A DNA stretch of 64,000 nt from Ophiodon elongatus (GCA_016806645.1 JACSYO010000199.1:310001-374000); one strand, 5' to 3'. Shown: positions 24,246 through 36,156, counted from the first letter of the stretch. A program made the numbers and translations. The notes: generated by a model not told the origin, from the letters alone.

Positions 24246-24996
24246 GGGGCAAGACACATCACATAAATCACAGGTTTATGTGCATCAACTTGTCAAGATA
24301 TGCTGCTACACAACGTTCTCTTCCTCAGCAATGTGCATTAACTCTTAAGTTGCAATTGTATCACTTTTGCTCCCCGATCAGCCCCTCGGCCACTCTATCC
24401 TGATTACTCCTGTATACGTATGGCACATGCAATGTGTGGCTTCCAGGTCAGATAACACACAACGCAGCTTGCACTTTTGTCTTGTTATTTAATCTGAATA
24501 TTAAGATTGATATCATATTCTCACTACATTATTTCAGTATTCCAAACTATCTTTGGTCCTGATAAGCTGCATGGTTGTATCTACTGATGCTTATACATAC
24601 AGTGATTGAGGGATTACCGTTCACATTTATACAGTTTTTATATATTTTGAATCCTTTAACATTATGGGTCAATGTTAAAGTGTTCTTCTTCTACTTCCAG
24701 TTATTCCCACAGAGAAGGGCTCTTAAAGTGGCAGGAATTACACACAATTCCCCTATGGCATCAGAGGGTATGACGAGAGTTTGGACTGTCGAAGCCCCTT
24801 TTGCCGCTCATTAATTACTTAGGCTACTGTGTCCACCAGGGATCAGCAACACACACATGCAAGCACACAGACTCGCAAATTTAACAGCGGTGTGAGTGCA
24901 ATACAAATGTATAATCGGTCTTTCCATGGAACAATCGATACATGCAAAATAGATAAACCTTATTAAATGTGGAGTGCTGTTTCCACACTGATACAA

Positions 24997-25059
<63 letters not shown>

Positions 25060-26239
25060 TAGTGACGCTGTTCATTACCATTGAGAGGAGATAGAAATAG
25101 AGGAAAGACGAACAGAGCTCAGAGGTCCCTGGGGCTAATCAATAGAGAAAGGAGAGAGAGGAACAAAGGGTGTCCTTTTTAAATAGTAGAGGCTCTCTTC
25201 ATTCAGAGTGCTGGTATCATGTCATACAGCCTCATCTCAGGATGTCTTCTAGGACACACAAACTCTATATGCATGCATGGATGTTTATGTCTCTGTCAGT
25301 GAATAATTATGGGGGTTTTTTTCTATTGGAAATATCCTAATTTCCTGAAATGTCCTTAGACCTATAATATTCAAATCAATGTTGAAGGTCCCATATGTAG
25401 AATTGTATAACTGTTTGTTTGTAAGAAATGAGACAATCCAAGTGGAAACTGGTGCAGTCTATGGCCCAATCCCACTGTCCCACCTAAACCCCAGCCCTGA
25501 AACCTCAGGGACCTAATTGAGGTCTCCTGCTAAGTGCTTGGGTGTGGGGACGAAATGGTACAAATAGGATTGGGAAAAAAACGTTTAGAAATTTCATGTC
25601 ACATTGTCAACGGCAAAACATGTTACGTACAATTTTAGGTTTGGGACTTTTTTATTTTTATTTTTTTTCCCTGCTTCACCACTACAACACTTAAGGGACT
25701 GACTTATTTGAACAAGGCTCTTATTTTGCTGAGTGGACAGAAGGTAATTGTCAAATAATCGATTTACTCATTTTCAAAACAGCATCATTAAGTAGTTGCG
25801 GTTGCTCCTTCCATGTATGTTTACCTGTTGTTATTTTTTACCACTTCCGGGCGTAACCAGGTATTAAACTTCACAATGCCATCAATTGAGGGTAATTCTC
25901 TCGGTGTGCATAAGAGGCTCAAAATGTGTGAGATAGTATTTTTTTAAATCACCGGTAGGAGTCACCAAAGTCAGACATATCAAATCCTTCACATTTGAAT
26001 TTGGATTTAAACTTAGTAGTACTCCATATAGTAGTGCTGTTATGTATAAGCTTGTCATTTTCTGGACCAGCTTGGTCAAACAAAATGATCCCTGATGATG
26101 TCATCAGGGTTATCTGGCAACAATCTTTTAATAGAAAGTGTGTATTCCAAACTGTCATGAATCAGTGTCAAAGTTTATTCTGAGTGTGCAATAATAATTT
26201 GACAAAACAATCTTGATTTAAAATGATCTTTTCACTGTG
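24246..26239. other. Non-coding with one CA microsatellite
   Basis: Apart from the CA run at 25003-25057, no feature is supported. The stretch near 25460-25580 (ATGGCCCAATCCCACTGTCC...) resembles the start of a common fish non-autonomous repeat, but I could not define its ends. Confidence 0.4.
25003..25057. repeat. (CA)n microsatellite
   Basis: Perfect CA run of about 55 bp preceded by GCG. Confidence 0.97.
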
Positions 26240-26339
26240 CTTTGAAACATCTCTATTTGTTCTAGTGTACCAGACCCCAGGTCCGTATTCTGAATTTCTA
26301 TCTGAATTTTCAGAGTTTTATTTCAAATTTAGTTCTTAA

Positions 26340-28809
26340 AACAGATAAAGTTATTATTGTAGGTGACTTTAATATTCATGTGGATGTCGATAATGATAGC
26401 CTTAGTACTGCGTTTATCTCATTATTAGATTCAATTGGCTTCTGTCAGAGTGTACAAAAACCCACTCACTGTTTTAACCACACCCTCGACCTTGTTCTTG
26501 CATATGGCATTAAAATAGAACATCTAATAGTTTTTCCACAGAACCCTCTTTTATCAGACCATTACTTAATAACTTTCGAGTTTAAACTACCGGAGTGTAC
26601 ACCGTTAGGCAAAAGTTTCTACACCAGATGTCTATCTGACAGTGCTGTAGCTAAATTTAAAGAAGCGATTCCATCTGTATTTAATTCAATACCATGTCTC
26701 AATATAACGGAGGACTCCTGTGTTAACTTTAGTCCATCTCAGATTGATCATCTAGTCGATAGTGCTACAGGCTCACTGAGACTGACACTAGACTCTATAG
26801 CCCCTCTAAAAAAGAAGATAATAAAACAGAGGAGGTTCGCTCCATGGTATAACCCTCAAACCCGCAAAATAAAACAAATATTGCAAAAGCTTGAAAGGAT
26901 ATGGCGTTCCACCAATTTAGAAGAATCTTGGTTAGTTTGGCGAGATAGTCTTAAAACATATAAGAAGGCCCTCCATAATGCCAGAGCAGCCTATTACTCA
27001 TCAATAATAGAGAAAAATAAGAACAACCCCAGGTTTCTCTTCAGCACTGTAGCCAGGCTGACACAGAGTCACAGCTCTGTTGAGCCGTGTATTCCTATAG
27101 ACCTCAGTAGTAATGACTTCATGAACTTCTTCAATGATAAGGTTCTAACTATTAGAGACAAGATTAATAATCTCTTGCCCTCAACCCGTACCGATCTATC
27201 CTTGGAAACAGCTATAAACCCTGATATATGTTTGGACGGCTTCTCTCCCATCGACTTTAAAAAATTGTCTTCTACAATTTCTACTTCTAAACCTTCTACC
27301 TGTCTCTTGGACCCCGTCCTGACGAGGCTGCTTAAAGAAGTTTTACCTTCGATTGGCACCTGTCTGCTGGATATTATCAATCTGTCTTTACTAACTGGCC
27401 ATGTGCCATAGTCTTTTAAAGTAACTGTAATTAAACCTCTTCTTAAGAAGCCCACTCTTGATCCAGAGGTGTTGGCTAACTATAGGCCGATCTCTAACCT
27501 TCCCTTCCTCTCTAAAATCCTTGAGAAAGTAGTCGCAAATCAGTTATGTGACTTTCTACATAACAATAGTTTATTTGAGGATTTTCAGTCAGGATTTAGA
27601 AAACACCACAGCACAGAGACAGCACTGGTGAAAATGACTAATGACCTTCTAATTGCATCAGATAAAGGACTTGTCTCTGTTCTTGTCCTGTTAGACCTTA
27701 GTGCTGCGTTCGACACCATGGACCATCACATCCTATTACAGAGATTAGAACATTTGATTGGCATTATAGGCACTGCACTAAGCTGGTTTAAATCCTATTT
27801 ATCAGATCAATCTCAGTTTGTATATGTAAACGATGAAACCTCAATTACCACCAACGTCATTCACGGAGTTCCACAAGGTTCTGTACTTGGACCAATCCTA
27901 TTCACCTTATATATGCTCCCTTTGGGCAATATTATCAGAAAACACTCCATAGACTTTCATTGTTATGCTGATGATACTCAATTATATCTATCGATCAAGC
28001 CAGACGAAACCAACCAGCTTGCTAAACTTCAAGCATGTCTTAAAGAAAATAAAACATGGATGACCTGCAACTTCCTGATGTTAAACTCAGACAAAACTGA
28101 AGTTATTTTACTAGGCCCAGAACATCTCCGAAATCAACTATCTAATGATATAGTTTCTCTTGATGGCATTGCCCTGGCATCCAGCACCAGCGTAAAGAAA
28201 CTCGGAGTTGTCTTTGATCAGGACTTGTCCTTTAACTCTCACGTAAAACAAATCTCAAGGCCTGCCTTTTTTCACCTACGTAACATTTAAAAAATTAGAC
28301 ACATCCTGTCTCAAAGCGATGCAGAAAAATTAGTTCAAGCATTTGTTACTTCTAGACTGGACTACTGTAATTCCTTATTATCAGGTTGCTCTAATAAGTC
28401 TCTTAAATCTCTCCAGTTGATACAGAATGTTGCAGCACGTGTACTAACAAAAACTAAGAAAAGAGATCATATTACTCCTGTATTAGCTTCTCTTCACTGG
28501 CTCCCTGTAAAATCCAGAATCAAATTTAAAATCCTTCTCCTCACCTACAAAGCCTTAATTGGTGAGACACCATCATATCTTAAGGAGCTCACAGTACCAT
28601 ATTACCCCACTAGAGAGCTGCGCTCACTGAATGTGGGGCTACTTGTGGTTCATAGAGTCTTAAAAAGTAAAATGGGAGCCAGAGCCTTCAGTTATCAAGC
28701 TCCTCTTCTATGGAACCAGCTTACACTTTTAGTCCGGGGGGCAGACACAGTCACCACATTTAAGAGTAGACTTAAGATTTTCCTCTTTGATAGCGCTTAT
28801 AGTTAGGGC
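26340..28809 (+). pseudogene. L2 ORF2 remnant (endonuclease end, RT, C-terminus)
   Basis: Three open segments lie in one frame: 26380-27411, 27469-28290 and 28417-28809. They are separated only by in-frame stops: TAG at 27409-27411, just before a SFKVTVIKPLLKKPTLDPEV block, and TAA at 28288-28290, after HLRNI. RT landmarks are ANYRPISNLPFLSKILEKVV, then SGFRKHHSTETAL, LDLSAAFDTMDH (motif A), GVPQGSVLGPILFTLY (motif B) and the catalytic CYADDTQLY (motif C). The C-terminal part has LDYCNSLLSG and ASLHWLPVKSRIKFKIL. Near 26335 the endonuclease part is in another frame, showing an old frameshift. Catalytic residues survive but the ORF is dead. Confidence 0.9.
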
Positions 28810-28928
28810 TGGCTCAGGTTTGCCCTGGTCCATTCTTTCCAGCCCCTTGATATGCTGCTATAGGCCTAGACTGCCGGGGGACATTTTAGGATACACTTAG
28901 CTCCTCTATCCTTTTCTCTCTCTCCTTC

Positions 28929-29280
28929 TGTATGAATTCATGTTCTATCAATGCACATTACTAACTCTACTTCTTCCCTCGGAGTCTTTGTGCTTTCTCG
29001 CCTCGCAGGTTTCCACGGATCGTGGTTGCATCTGGACCCTGGTCCTGCCTCCTGGTTCCTGGTTCCTGGTTCCTGGTTCCTGCCGTGACCCTACTGACGC
29101 ACATTCTTTTCTATTTTCCTTCTGTATGAATTCATGCACCATTAATGCACATTACTAACTCTGCTCCATCGCCGAAGTCTTTGTGCCTTCTCGCCTCGCA
29201 GGTTTCTATGGATTGTGGTTAAATCTGGACCCTTGTCCTGCGTCCTGCTGTGGTCCTCCCCGACACCTACTGCTATTATT
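28929..29280 (+). repeat. Tandem duplication inside the L2 3' UTR
   Basis: The block TGTATGAATTCATG ... CTCGCCTCGCAGGTTTC ... starts at 28929 and again at 29123, a spacing of 194 bp. The second unit is shorter and more diverged. Between them is a (TCCTGGT)n run at about 29048-29080. The same two-unit arrangement, with 178-bp spacing, is present at 50301-50520, so the duplication belongs to the family and not to this copy alone. Confidence 0.85.
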
Positions 29281-29933
29281 ACATTAATCATTTCTGTCAT
29301 GTGAATTGAACATGTTGTAACTCTGTTATGCTGTTCATTCTGTACACATTGACATCTATTTTTGTACTCTGTCCATCCTGATAGAGGATCCTCCTCTGTT
29401 GCTCTCCTGAAGGTTTCTTCCATTTTTCTCCCTGTTGAAAGGGTTTTTTTTGGGGGGAGTTTTTCCTGAGTCGATGAGAGGTTCTGGGACAGAGGATGTC
29501 GTTGTGTACAGATTGTAAAGCCCTCTGAGGCAAATTTGTAATTTGTGATTTTGGGCTATACAAAAATAAATTGAATTGAATTGAATTGAATTGAATCTCC
29601 TGGTCTTCATTAGTTAATTTGCTGTGGTAGCATGAAAAGCTAGTAAGTGGACCATGAGTTAAGATTATTAGATAAAAGACGCCATCAATTTGTAGGATGT
29701 GTGTAGGATGCAGCAATTTTGGAGCGTGACCCATACTGCAATGTCAAAAGAGTATTTCAGTAGTAGTTGATGTAACGTAATGTTTTAAATGAGTCTCAAT
29801 CAGATTTCTGCTTTAGTGAAGGCAATCTACTTTTGTGGATTATATCAATTTGAAATTACACTTTGTTCCCTTAACCTGCTATTCTCATTTCAGTAAAAGC
29901 GTGTCAATTAGGTTTCTCTTCGTGTTGTGCGTC

Positions 29934-29949
29934 TGACGTCATGACGTCC
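29934..29949. promoter_or_regulatory. Two adjacent CRE (CREB/ATF) sites
   Basis: TGACGTCA (29934-29941, a perfect palindromic CRE) is followed at once by TGACGTCC (29942-29949). Paired CREs are typical of active promoters or enhancers. About 70 bp downstream is a consensus splice donor (AG|GTAAGT at 30020). The pair lies in the presumed first intron of SORCS2 on the opposite strand from that gene's transcription. Confidence 0.6.
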
Positions 29950-29959
29950 ATATCTTTTC

Positions 29960-30528
29960 CAGATTTTTCCTCAGCAGTTGAGCCACCATTTTCTCTTCTG
30001 AAGGTGACTTGGATAGAAGGTAAGTCTAATGTTAAATTTGGTTTTGTATGTACAAATAATGTAATATGTTAGATATAAAATGGTCCACCTGAATTGGTTA
30101 CATTTTGTTTAGTATTAAGTTTCTAAGTATTTCATAAACTGACTGAACCAAACCAGCTATCGTCATGCTAATGTTAGCGAGTTTTAAATTAACATTTATG
30201 ATGCATTTTGCTCGTTTTGTGAAAAATATGTTATAGTTTTATGTTTAATCTACTGATGTGTTAAACTTCTAGGAACATTAATAGCCTCGAGATACTTTCG
30301 CCGGCAAGTAGCTATTAAAATTGCTATAAGTAGCCCTGCTGCAATGTCAGTTAGCATATTGCTAGCGAGCTTGTAGCATGAACTAGCCATTATATATCAG
30401 GCCAGGACTTCTCCATCTCGCCATGGCGACTAAAAGTCACGGTATCTTAACTTTGCTGCTTCTTTTTTCAGATCTGTAACTTGCAAGTCATCCAATTTTA
30501 TGAAAGTCCAACGCTAAATCACTTGAGA
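29960..30528 (+). other. Possible non-coding transcript start with two exon-like blocks
   Basis: Downstream of the CRE pair, an exon-like block could start in the pyrimidine-rich stretch near 29952-29970 and ends at a strong donor, GAAG|GTAAGT, with intron start 30020. A second block could run from a good acceptor (TGCTGCTTCTTTTTTCAG, ending at 30471) to a GTATGT donor at 30529. An ATG in good Kozak context (CGCCATGG at 30421-30425) opens only 18 codons. No conserved protein is visible. This may be an unannotated lncRNA, an alternative promoter remnant, or chance. Confidence 0.25.
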
Positions 30529-30693
30529 GTATGTTTAAGTGTTGGCATTTACCTGTAGGTTGAACAAATGTCGGTTTTCACACTTTCTATCAAAGATTCA
30601 TGTACATTAAGACAGCACTGATTCAAGGTCTAGGTCCCGAAAGTCTCTTACTGTAGTAACCATGAGCTGTCTGGTAGCACTTTCCTTTGAAAA

Positions 30694-30697
<4 letters not shown>

Positions 30698-30758
<61 letters not shown>
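30698..30758. repeat. (GT)n microsatellite
   Basis: Perfect GT run of about 61 bp. Confidence 0.97.
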
Positions 30759-30764
<6 letters not shown>

Positions 30765-32924
30765 TTGAGAGAGTGAGGGGAAGAGAAGGTGGAAAGTAAA
30801 CTGTAAGTTATTATAATAATACTATAGCTAACGCTATGAATGAAGCCTTGAAATATTGGGTCCAGCCCAACTTCATCATTTTTTCTTTGGATTACTTTGA
30901 GCTGAGCACATTGTCTCGTTCGTCTCGAAAGCATCGTCTGTTTTTCTTTTCATCCCTGTCAAATCTTTGTCTATTCTATAAACTACAGACTTTCTGTCTG
31001 AGTGAACACCATTGCTATTGTTTTAGCCAATGTGTTTACTGTTCAGTTGTGAAAATTATTCTGACTTCAAAACAGTAGTACTGCATCACGCACACACCCC
31101 ACACATCAAGAACCACTGTCATAATCTGTGAAATTCACTATGAGTGAACGGACAAAGAAAAGAGCAACAGCTACAAAAACTAACAATGATTGGCTGTGAC
31201 AATGTTTCATGATGCTTCTTTTTTTTTGTAATTGTTGAGACCATGGTTGTTTTCCCAGAGTCCAAACATTCAGTGCCCCCATATTTTGTGAGTAAAAACT
31301 GAATCTGCAACATAACGTAGTAACATTTCTGGTCAGGTTAATGTAGTACTGCAATGTTTTCCTCTGAAGTAGAAATACATAGTTTACAGTTGAGTTGCAT
31401 GTTTTTTAAGTGCTTTGGTTATTTGGGGATTTAATGAGTTAGAATTGATACTAGTAATACTTTTCATACTTAAACATCACAATAAATCTGTAGCAGATTG
31501 TAGCTGGTTGAGCCCCCAGACAGACGTTACTAAAACAGTAAAGTCTGACTGGTTGTTTTTCACTGGTGTTTCTGACTTTGAATAGCTGCAACTTGGTACA
31601 TGGCAGGTGTATTCCTCAGGACCCAAGGAATCGCACCGTCAAGTGTGTTTGTACGAGCGGTTCTTGAGACAGATGCAGCAACACTGCAGGTTTAGCATTG
31701 CACTAGTTATTATAATGCTGATGATCTAGAACCTGGAGGAAAGGTGCTATTTACTGCTGCTCTTGTATTTTGATCTAGATTCCACATCCACTTGTTTTTT
31801 CTGTTTCCTTGAATTCCATGCTCTTACTCTAAAACTACCCTTACACACATACACGCACACACTTCAACAGCTATCTCTTCTCTTCAAGGACATGTCGAGG
31901 CAGTGCCTGAGGGAAACCTGTTTCATGCTCTAAGCCATCAATTGACCAATCAAGGCTTGCCAAAGTGTCTGTTGCCGTCTTTGCTACAGGGACAGAGGGG
32001 AGTGCACAAGAGCTATTTTCAAGAACAGGACTTTTACTATGAAGCTAGATGAACAATTCATCCTCTTGTCAAAACACTTTGCAGCCTGGCAAGAGATGGA
32101 GGTCGGCCGTCCTGTGTCCTACAAAAATATTACAATGATGATGAAATGATGTAGGGCTTGGCCTGAATCACTGTAAGGTAATCAACAAAAAACATAGTTA
32201 AATGAGTGTTTTCAGAAAAGAATGCTGTATTCAGGTGGTCTCTATCACATCCTTGACAACCCATCATCAAAGCAGATGTGAAAACAGAAGTCATATGCGC
32301 TTTGGACCTTCTCATTCTCAAAGACTCGAAAACAAAATGATGAAACAAGAGAGGAGGCTGGGATTCATTTTCCCACCAATCAATCTGTGTGCCACTCATA
32401 AATGTCAGCCTAAGGGAAATTGCATGGCACCATTTGTCTGTGTTTATTAAGCTTGGATGAACTCGGTCTCATTGACCTTTCAGAGTACATACCCACGGCT
32501 AGTTAATTGAAGATAAGTCAAACTTCCTATGGCTGGCAGAGCCAGAGCGCTAGGATTCCTGCAGACTCAATGCCTCAATTAAAACATTTAAAAAAAAGAG
32601 AAGTCGACAGGGAAGTTCATCACAAGAAAGGCTGGAGTCCATTTAGAGAATGACATTTTTTACTACTGAAATGGCCAGTCTTAAATGCCAAAGTACTAGA
32701 ATCCCACGAGTCAGTATTGTATTGTAGTGCTTTGTCCTCAAAAGTGACTTTGGGAAGTTTGTTTGAGGGCAGTTTGATCAAACTGAAATCAAAATGAACT
32801 TTTACTAAACAACCCAATGTCATTTGGTGTTTATTGTGTATTTTTCTAGTTTGTAATTACCAAATTATTTAAAAAAATAAATAATAATTACTTTTTTTTT
32901 GTTGCTGTTAGTGTTCTTGTTAGC
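30759..32924. other. Non-coding, nothing recognised
   Basis: About 2.2 kb of unique-looking sequence, presumed intronic. The open frames are short and without family similarity. Confidence 0.4.
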
Positions 32925-33345
32925 GTCGCCATCTTGACTTTTGCAACTAGTGAATGGAAGTGACCATATTTGGACGGTAGAGGAGTGACGTAGAGACACT
33001 GTATATGGCTCTGGTATGGTCAATCACAAGGTAAACCGCCCAAAAGCATACCCTGCTTTATGGTTTGTGTGACTCTAAATGGACCATAATTTACTAAATG
33101 AACATCATGCTGTATTGAAGAAGACTTGAAACTAGAGATTGAGACCATAAACTCATGTTTACTGAGGGAATAAATCAAGAGCGCAGTAGGGTCATTTTCT
33201 ATAGACTTCTCTACAACCAGAGGAGTCGCCCCCTGGTGGTCAGGAGAGAGAATGCATCTTTAACACATGAAGCTTTGACTTCTATACAACCAGAGGAGTC
33301 GTCCCCTACTGGCAATTTGAAAGAATGCAAGTTTAACTATTGGCA
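32925..33345 (+). mobile_element. Non-autonomous fish repeat with duplicated 3' block
   Basis: Sequential blocks GCGTCGCCATCTTGACTTTT, GTGACCATATTTGGACGG, GTCAATCACAAGGTAAACCG, CATCATGCTGTATTGAAGAA, ACTAGAGATTGAGACCATAA and ACAACCAGAGGAGTCGCCCC match a very common non-autonomous repeat of percomorph genomes. The end block (ACAACCAGAGGAGTCG...CCCCT...AGAGAATGCA) occurs twice, near 33213 and 33286. Non-coding. The transposon class was not determined. Confidence 0.7.
33225..33240 (-). promoter_or_regulatory. CTCF-like motif inside a repeat
   Basis: Reverse-complemented, this reads ACCACCAGGGGGCGAC, a close match to the vertebrate CTCF core (CCASYAGRKGGC). It lies in the end block of the repeat at 32925-33345. 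Occupancy is unknown. Confidence 0.4.
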
Positions 33346-33375
33346 GTTTTACGAAAATTGAAAATATACATTATT

Positions 33376-33505
33376 GATTATTATTATTATTATTATTATT
33401 GTATTATTATTATTATTATTATTACCTCAAATAAAAACAAAAATATGGGAATATGTAAAATAACATTCATATTTTGTATTATTATTATTGTTATTATTAT
33501 TATTG
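33376..33505. repeat. (ATT)n trinucleotide tracts
   Basis: Two ATT runs, 33376-33423 (interrupted by GTATT) and 33475-33505, flank a short AT-rich spacer. Confidence 0.92.
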
Positions 33506-33559
33506 AAACTGTGTCTGATAGATATGTCTAAAATGAACTCTTCATGTGTTATTTGTTAA

Positions 33560-34180
33560 AATCTGGAGGCTTTACCGAGGCTGGAGAGACAGTCTAGCGG
33601 GCTAGAGGAGAGCCAGGGCCGCAGAGCATGTTGGAGGCTGCACATCCAGAGATGCGTGGATGTTTGAAGGACGCCAATAAGCTTGTATGGACCCGGCACC
33701 TCTACAGACCTCCCTCTGGTTCTCCAACATGCTCTGCGGGCCTATGCTTGACTCTTAGCTACCTGGCTCTATCCCACAGCCCCTGAACAGCCTCCAGCAA
33801 GCCCCCCTGTGCTCTGCTCCTTCATAATAGAACTAGAGGGAGATTGGCTGGGTGCACTTGCAGTTATGTGGAATGTCTTTTAAGAGAGCTCCAGCGTGCT
33901 CACAGTGGGGTCTGCGAGCCTGATTGGCCAACTGGGTAGCTATCGACCGCCCCAGGCGCTGCCGTTCACTGTTGTCCGGACCGGGTAGCCTGCCTTCGGA
34001 CTACGGGAACAAAATCGTTACCTGCCCTGGCTGAGTCACTCGTGCCTGTCTAGTTCAAAGCGCTGGTTAGCATCATAGCTAGGCTAACAATAGAGTTTAG
34101 CAGCCAGTGGCCAATCAGAAGCAGAATAGGGGCGGGTCTTCCCGCAAGGCATACTGAGTAGGCCCGCCCTCACATGTATT
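33560..34180. other. GC-richer block with an 18-bp inverted repeat
   Basis: This block is clearly GC-richer than its surroundings but has no open frame worth calling. CCGCAGAGCATGTTGGAG (33619-33636) pairs exactly with its reverse complement at 33722-33739, giving an 85-nt loop. The tail (TTAGCAGCCAGTGGCCAATC ... GGGGCGGGTCTTCC) contains an inverted CCAAT-like box and a GC box. It resembles an interspersed repeat, but its boundaries are not defined. Confidence 0.4.
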
Positions 34181-35086
34181 GATGGATAGCCATGTACTGG
34201 AATTTGACTACTGTGAGTATCATTGGATATGAATTTGTCTACAACATAATACATTTGAATATATTTATTGCTTCTTTCCTGATGGTTTACATACATCTCT
34301 AAATTTGTTGCTAGTTGCTTTTTAGAAATAAAGTCGGTCTGAAAGAGGGTCTGAAAACTAAATCTCTAAATTTAGCAAGAAAGACTACAAGTTGGCAACA
34401 CTGCACTCAGAGGCTTCAGGCTGTGTCCACAAATAGGCTTTATCCCAAAAAATAAATTAAAAAACCCACAATAACCGCAGTATCTTCAAAGCTTTTATTC
34501 CCTTCCACAAAAAGGGAGGAGAATTCCAACTAAAGTTCAACTTTAAACCTTCAGAGTTTAAAACAGTTACAAACTCCCTGACACTTCTTAAAGAGTGATC
34601 TTGGTTCAAATAAACCGATCTGCCGCCTCTCAGGGGCAGTAAATATGAGTATACTGTGCAGATCTACAAGATTTCTGGCTTCTGAAATTCAATTCCAGTT
34701 CTCCCTGCCACTTGGACCCACCAATGTGTGACGGTGCCTAGAGCAGCTTTAAATTAAATCTCTCTTGCCTCTGTTGCTAATCCAATAAATTGAATGTTAC
34801 CTGCAAATGTCACGTTCACATTATTTATCAAATAATTTGTCATGAAACTCCAGCAAATTTGAAGCAAAATAGGTCCGATTATTTTCTCTCTCATGTCATT
34901 TCTTTTTTTTTTTCAGAGCCATTGCCAGTACAACAGCAATGTGTTACTAACAAAAAGGCTCTGATTGTAAGTGATGTCCCCACCAAGCACCACCACTGCA
35001 ATCCCCCTGCATCTGTCAATATCCATCACAAGGACTCCTCTTGTTTACATAGAGTAGCTGCTCTCACTTGCCCTAGGGAAAATCAC

Positions 35087-35119
35087 TGTAATATTCATGC
35101 ACTGTAATATTCATGCACT
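35087..35119. repeat. Short direct repeat next to a hairpin
   Basis: The 16-nt block TAATATTCATGCACTG occurs twice in tandem. The second copy runs into the left arm of the perfect hairpin at 35115-35154. Confidence 0.85.
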
Positions 35120-35154
35120 GACCATATCATATTCATATATGATATGGTCAGTGC
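35115..35154. repeat. Perfect 18-bp inverted repeat, 4-nt loop
   Basis: GCACTGACCATATCATAT (35115-35132), loop TCAT, then the exact reverse complement (35137-35154). The stem is AT-rich. It lies about 1 kb downstream of SORCS2 exon 1 in that gene's direction, inside the presumed intron. Confidence 0.95.
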
Positions 35155-36156
35155 AGTTTTATTTCCAACGTTGTCACTTAAATATCCCTTTATAGGAGCT
35201 TAATTCAGTGTCTCAGGAATATTAGTAATGACTTCAGTGAATGTATCAGATGTGCTATTTTTGTCTCCGCTGACATCACTGTTCAATCCCAGTGGGACTT
35301 ATTTCTTATGATATCGGTATCTGTCTGAAATCTATTTTGGTGTCACAAACAATTATTAGCATAAGTACATAGCATAGCATAGGCAGACACTGGCGGTTGA
35401 GGCATAAAAGTAGGCATCCATTTTCATATGAGCCAAATCGCGTTTCAAACCACAAATAAACAAGGCATTGCAAAATTCATGAACGTATAAAGCTCCATCA
35501 ATATTTTAGTCATGGCTTCGTGTGACTGAATCAAGCAGCGAGCTGTCTTTAGTGCGCGCTCCTCGTCTCCACACCGGCTCTGTGCGCTCGGGCTAATAGC
35601 GTCCTTGGACTTCTGAATGTCACAATACACTGTGGCATGAGTGCTTTTTATGTTGCTGCTCAAAGTGTGTCACTTCCCCAGGACACCACTGAACATCAGC
35701 AAAACAGATTAAATATTGTTACAATATTAACACATAAAATAGGAAGTTCAAACAAAGGTAATCTTAGCACCATGCTGTCCCTGCACAGCACAGTCTAAAC
35801 AGACAATAACAAAAAAGCTCGTGAGCCTGGGCCACCATGTGATGTAATGGGAGTGTGGGTCGTCAGAGTGAAGCCTACATGTCTAATTGTGGAGCTGCTG
35901 ACATGAAAACGTTTTAAAAGTCCTAATCAAAGCCTGACAACATGCTTTGACCAGCTAGATGCGTAAAAAGCCCACCGTGGAGAGCTGCGCAGTGTCTGCA
36001 GCGGCAGCCTGCTGCGAGAACAATAACTTGTGTCTGGTGATGTGCGCTGTGGCTGGAGTGATGGATGGTGGAAGGTGACAAAGAGGGAATGTTGAGGATG
36101 GTGCGTGAACCATTGGGTCGTGACGGGACGGGACAATGAGGGGATCGCCTACTCAC

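Larger units (their letters stand above)
26240..29597 (+). mobile_element. L2-type LINE, 5'-truncated
   Basis: The longest transposon copy in the window. From 5' to 3': the end of an APE-type endonuclease (a V-GDFNIHV-type block near 26355), a reverse transcriptase domain, a C-terminal domain, a 3' UTR, and a 3' end GGGCTATACAAAAATAAATT followed by (GAATT)n at 29570-29595. The start lies inside the endonuclease domain, so the 5' half of the element is missing, as is usual for LINEs. The style is the fish L2/Maui family. It is inserted in the plus orientation, antisense to the SORCS2 gene in whose intron it is presumed to lie. Other 3' UTR pieces of the same family are at 42032-42482, 50301-50520 and 50521-50811. 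Confidence 0.9.

Noticed and set aside
29142..29734. Minus-strand frames of 84-145 codons
   Set aside because: Antisense of the L2 3' UTR and tail; not host genes. The similar frames at 42122-42504 have the same cause.
30195..30270. Possible C/D box snoRNA (ATGATG ... CTGA)
   Set aside because: Boxes are imperfect and no terminal stem is present.
35923..36156. Continuation of the SORCS2 frame past the donor
   Set aside because: The frame reads through GTGAGT into intron sequence without SorCS similarity; the exon ends at 36157.
1..36156. SORCS2 exon 2 and later exons
   Set aside because: I looked on the minus strand for a continuation of the VPS10 domain (V-I-L-I-L-T-K-Y-Y type block) and found none; a very short exon could still be missed.
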